Assembly: GCA_021737785.1 (NCBI GenBank)
Contig: JAIPDI010000057.1
Span: 1-33,265 of the forward strand
DNA length: 33,265 bases
Reading direction: 5' to 3'
Source: Deltaproteobacteria bacterium
GTDB taxonomy: Bacteria; Desulfobacterota; DSM-4660; Desulfatiglandales; Desulfatiglandaceae
A model generated the notes under the pieces. The model saw nothing but the letters and a program-made list of their open reading frames with translations, did no database searches and was not told where the DNA came from. This document shows, in pieces, positions 33,217-33,265 of this stretch (the first letter of the stretch is position 1; the number at the start of each line of letters is the position of its first letter). Position numbers and translations under genes: made by a program.

Positions 33217-33265
33217 GAGGCGACCCGCCATCCCCATTTCTCCTCAATACGAACATGAAGCGGGG

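Overview
The window looks like a chromosomal segment from an anaerobic member of the Desulfobacterota (the former Deltaproteobacteria). This is inferred from the gene set: ADP-forming acyl-CoA synthetases, an ArsA ATPase with an Hsp20-like tail, a PxxKW-type cysteine-rich protein, and the xseB-ispA-dxs-tlyA and pyrK-pyrD groupings. GC content is high by eye. No tRNA, rRNA, CRISPR array, transposase or prophage gene was seen.

Layout. 1-389: a degenerate tandem repeat of about 50 bp, then a good sigma70-type promoter. 390-7544: an acyl-CoA metabolism cluster with an IclR regulator, two alpha-type and one beta-type ADP-forming acyl-CoA synthetase proteins, a metallo-beta-lactamase hydrolase, a GNAT acetyltransferase and a 3-hydroxyacyl-CoA dehydrogenase. 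Together these could oxidise an acyl-CoA and recover ATP from its thioester; the substrate is unknown. 7562-11434: a tightly overlapping operon xseB-ispA-dxs-tlyA behind its own promoter. 11601-12374: a soluble HD-GYP protein. 12416-17771 (minus): the PxxKW protein, aspS, hisS, a small helical protein and the ArsA-Hsp20 ATPase. 17969-18895: a PhnP-like hydrolase.

18896-22532 is accessory-looking. A strong promoter is separated from the next gene by two small repeat elements. Two secreted proteins follow, a beta-helix protein and an SGNH-like hydrolase, which end in an almost identical 118-residue domain. 22629-25415 holds a periplasmic cyclophilin, pyrK, a pyrD that lacks its catalytic middle through an in-frame deletion, and an RNase Z-like hydrolase. 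25492-28147 (minus) holds a long-chain polyprenyl diphosphate synthase and rimO. 28382-29362 is an M23 peptidase. 29363-30138 has no gene but contains repeats and candidate RNA structure. secA fills 30139-33000.

The most unusual recurrent signal is a composite element built from 7-bp units and ending in a TCCCGCT/AGCGGGA hairpin. It occurs three times, each time starting within about 10 nt after the stop codon of a co-oriented gene (tlyA, the small gene after arsA, secA). The most unusual single gene is the internally deleted pyrD.
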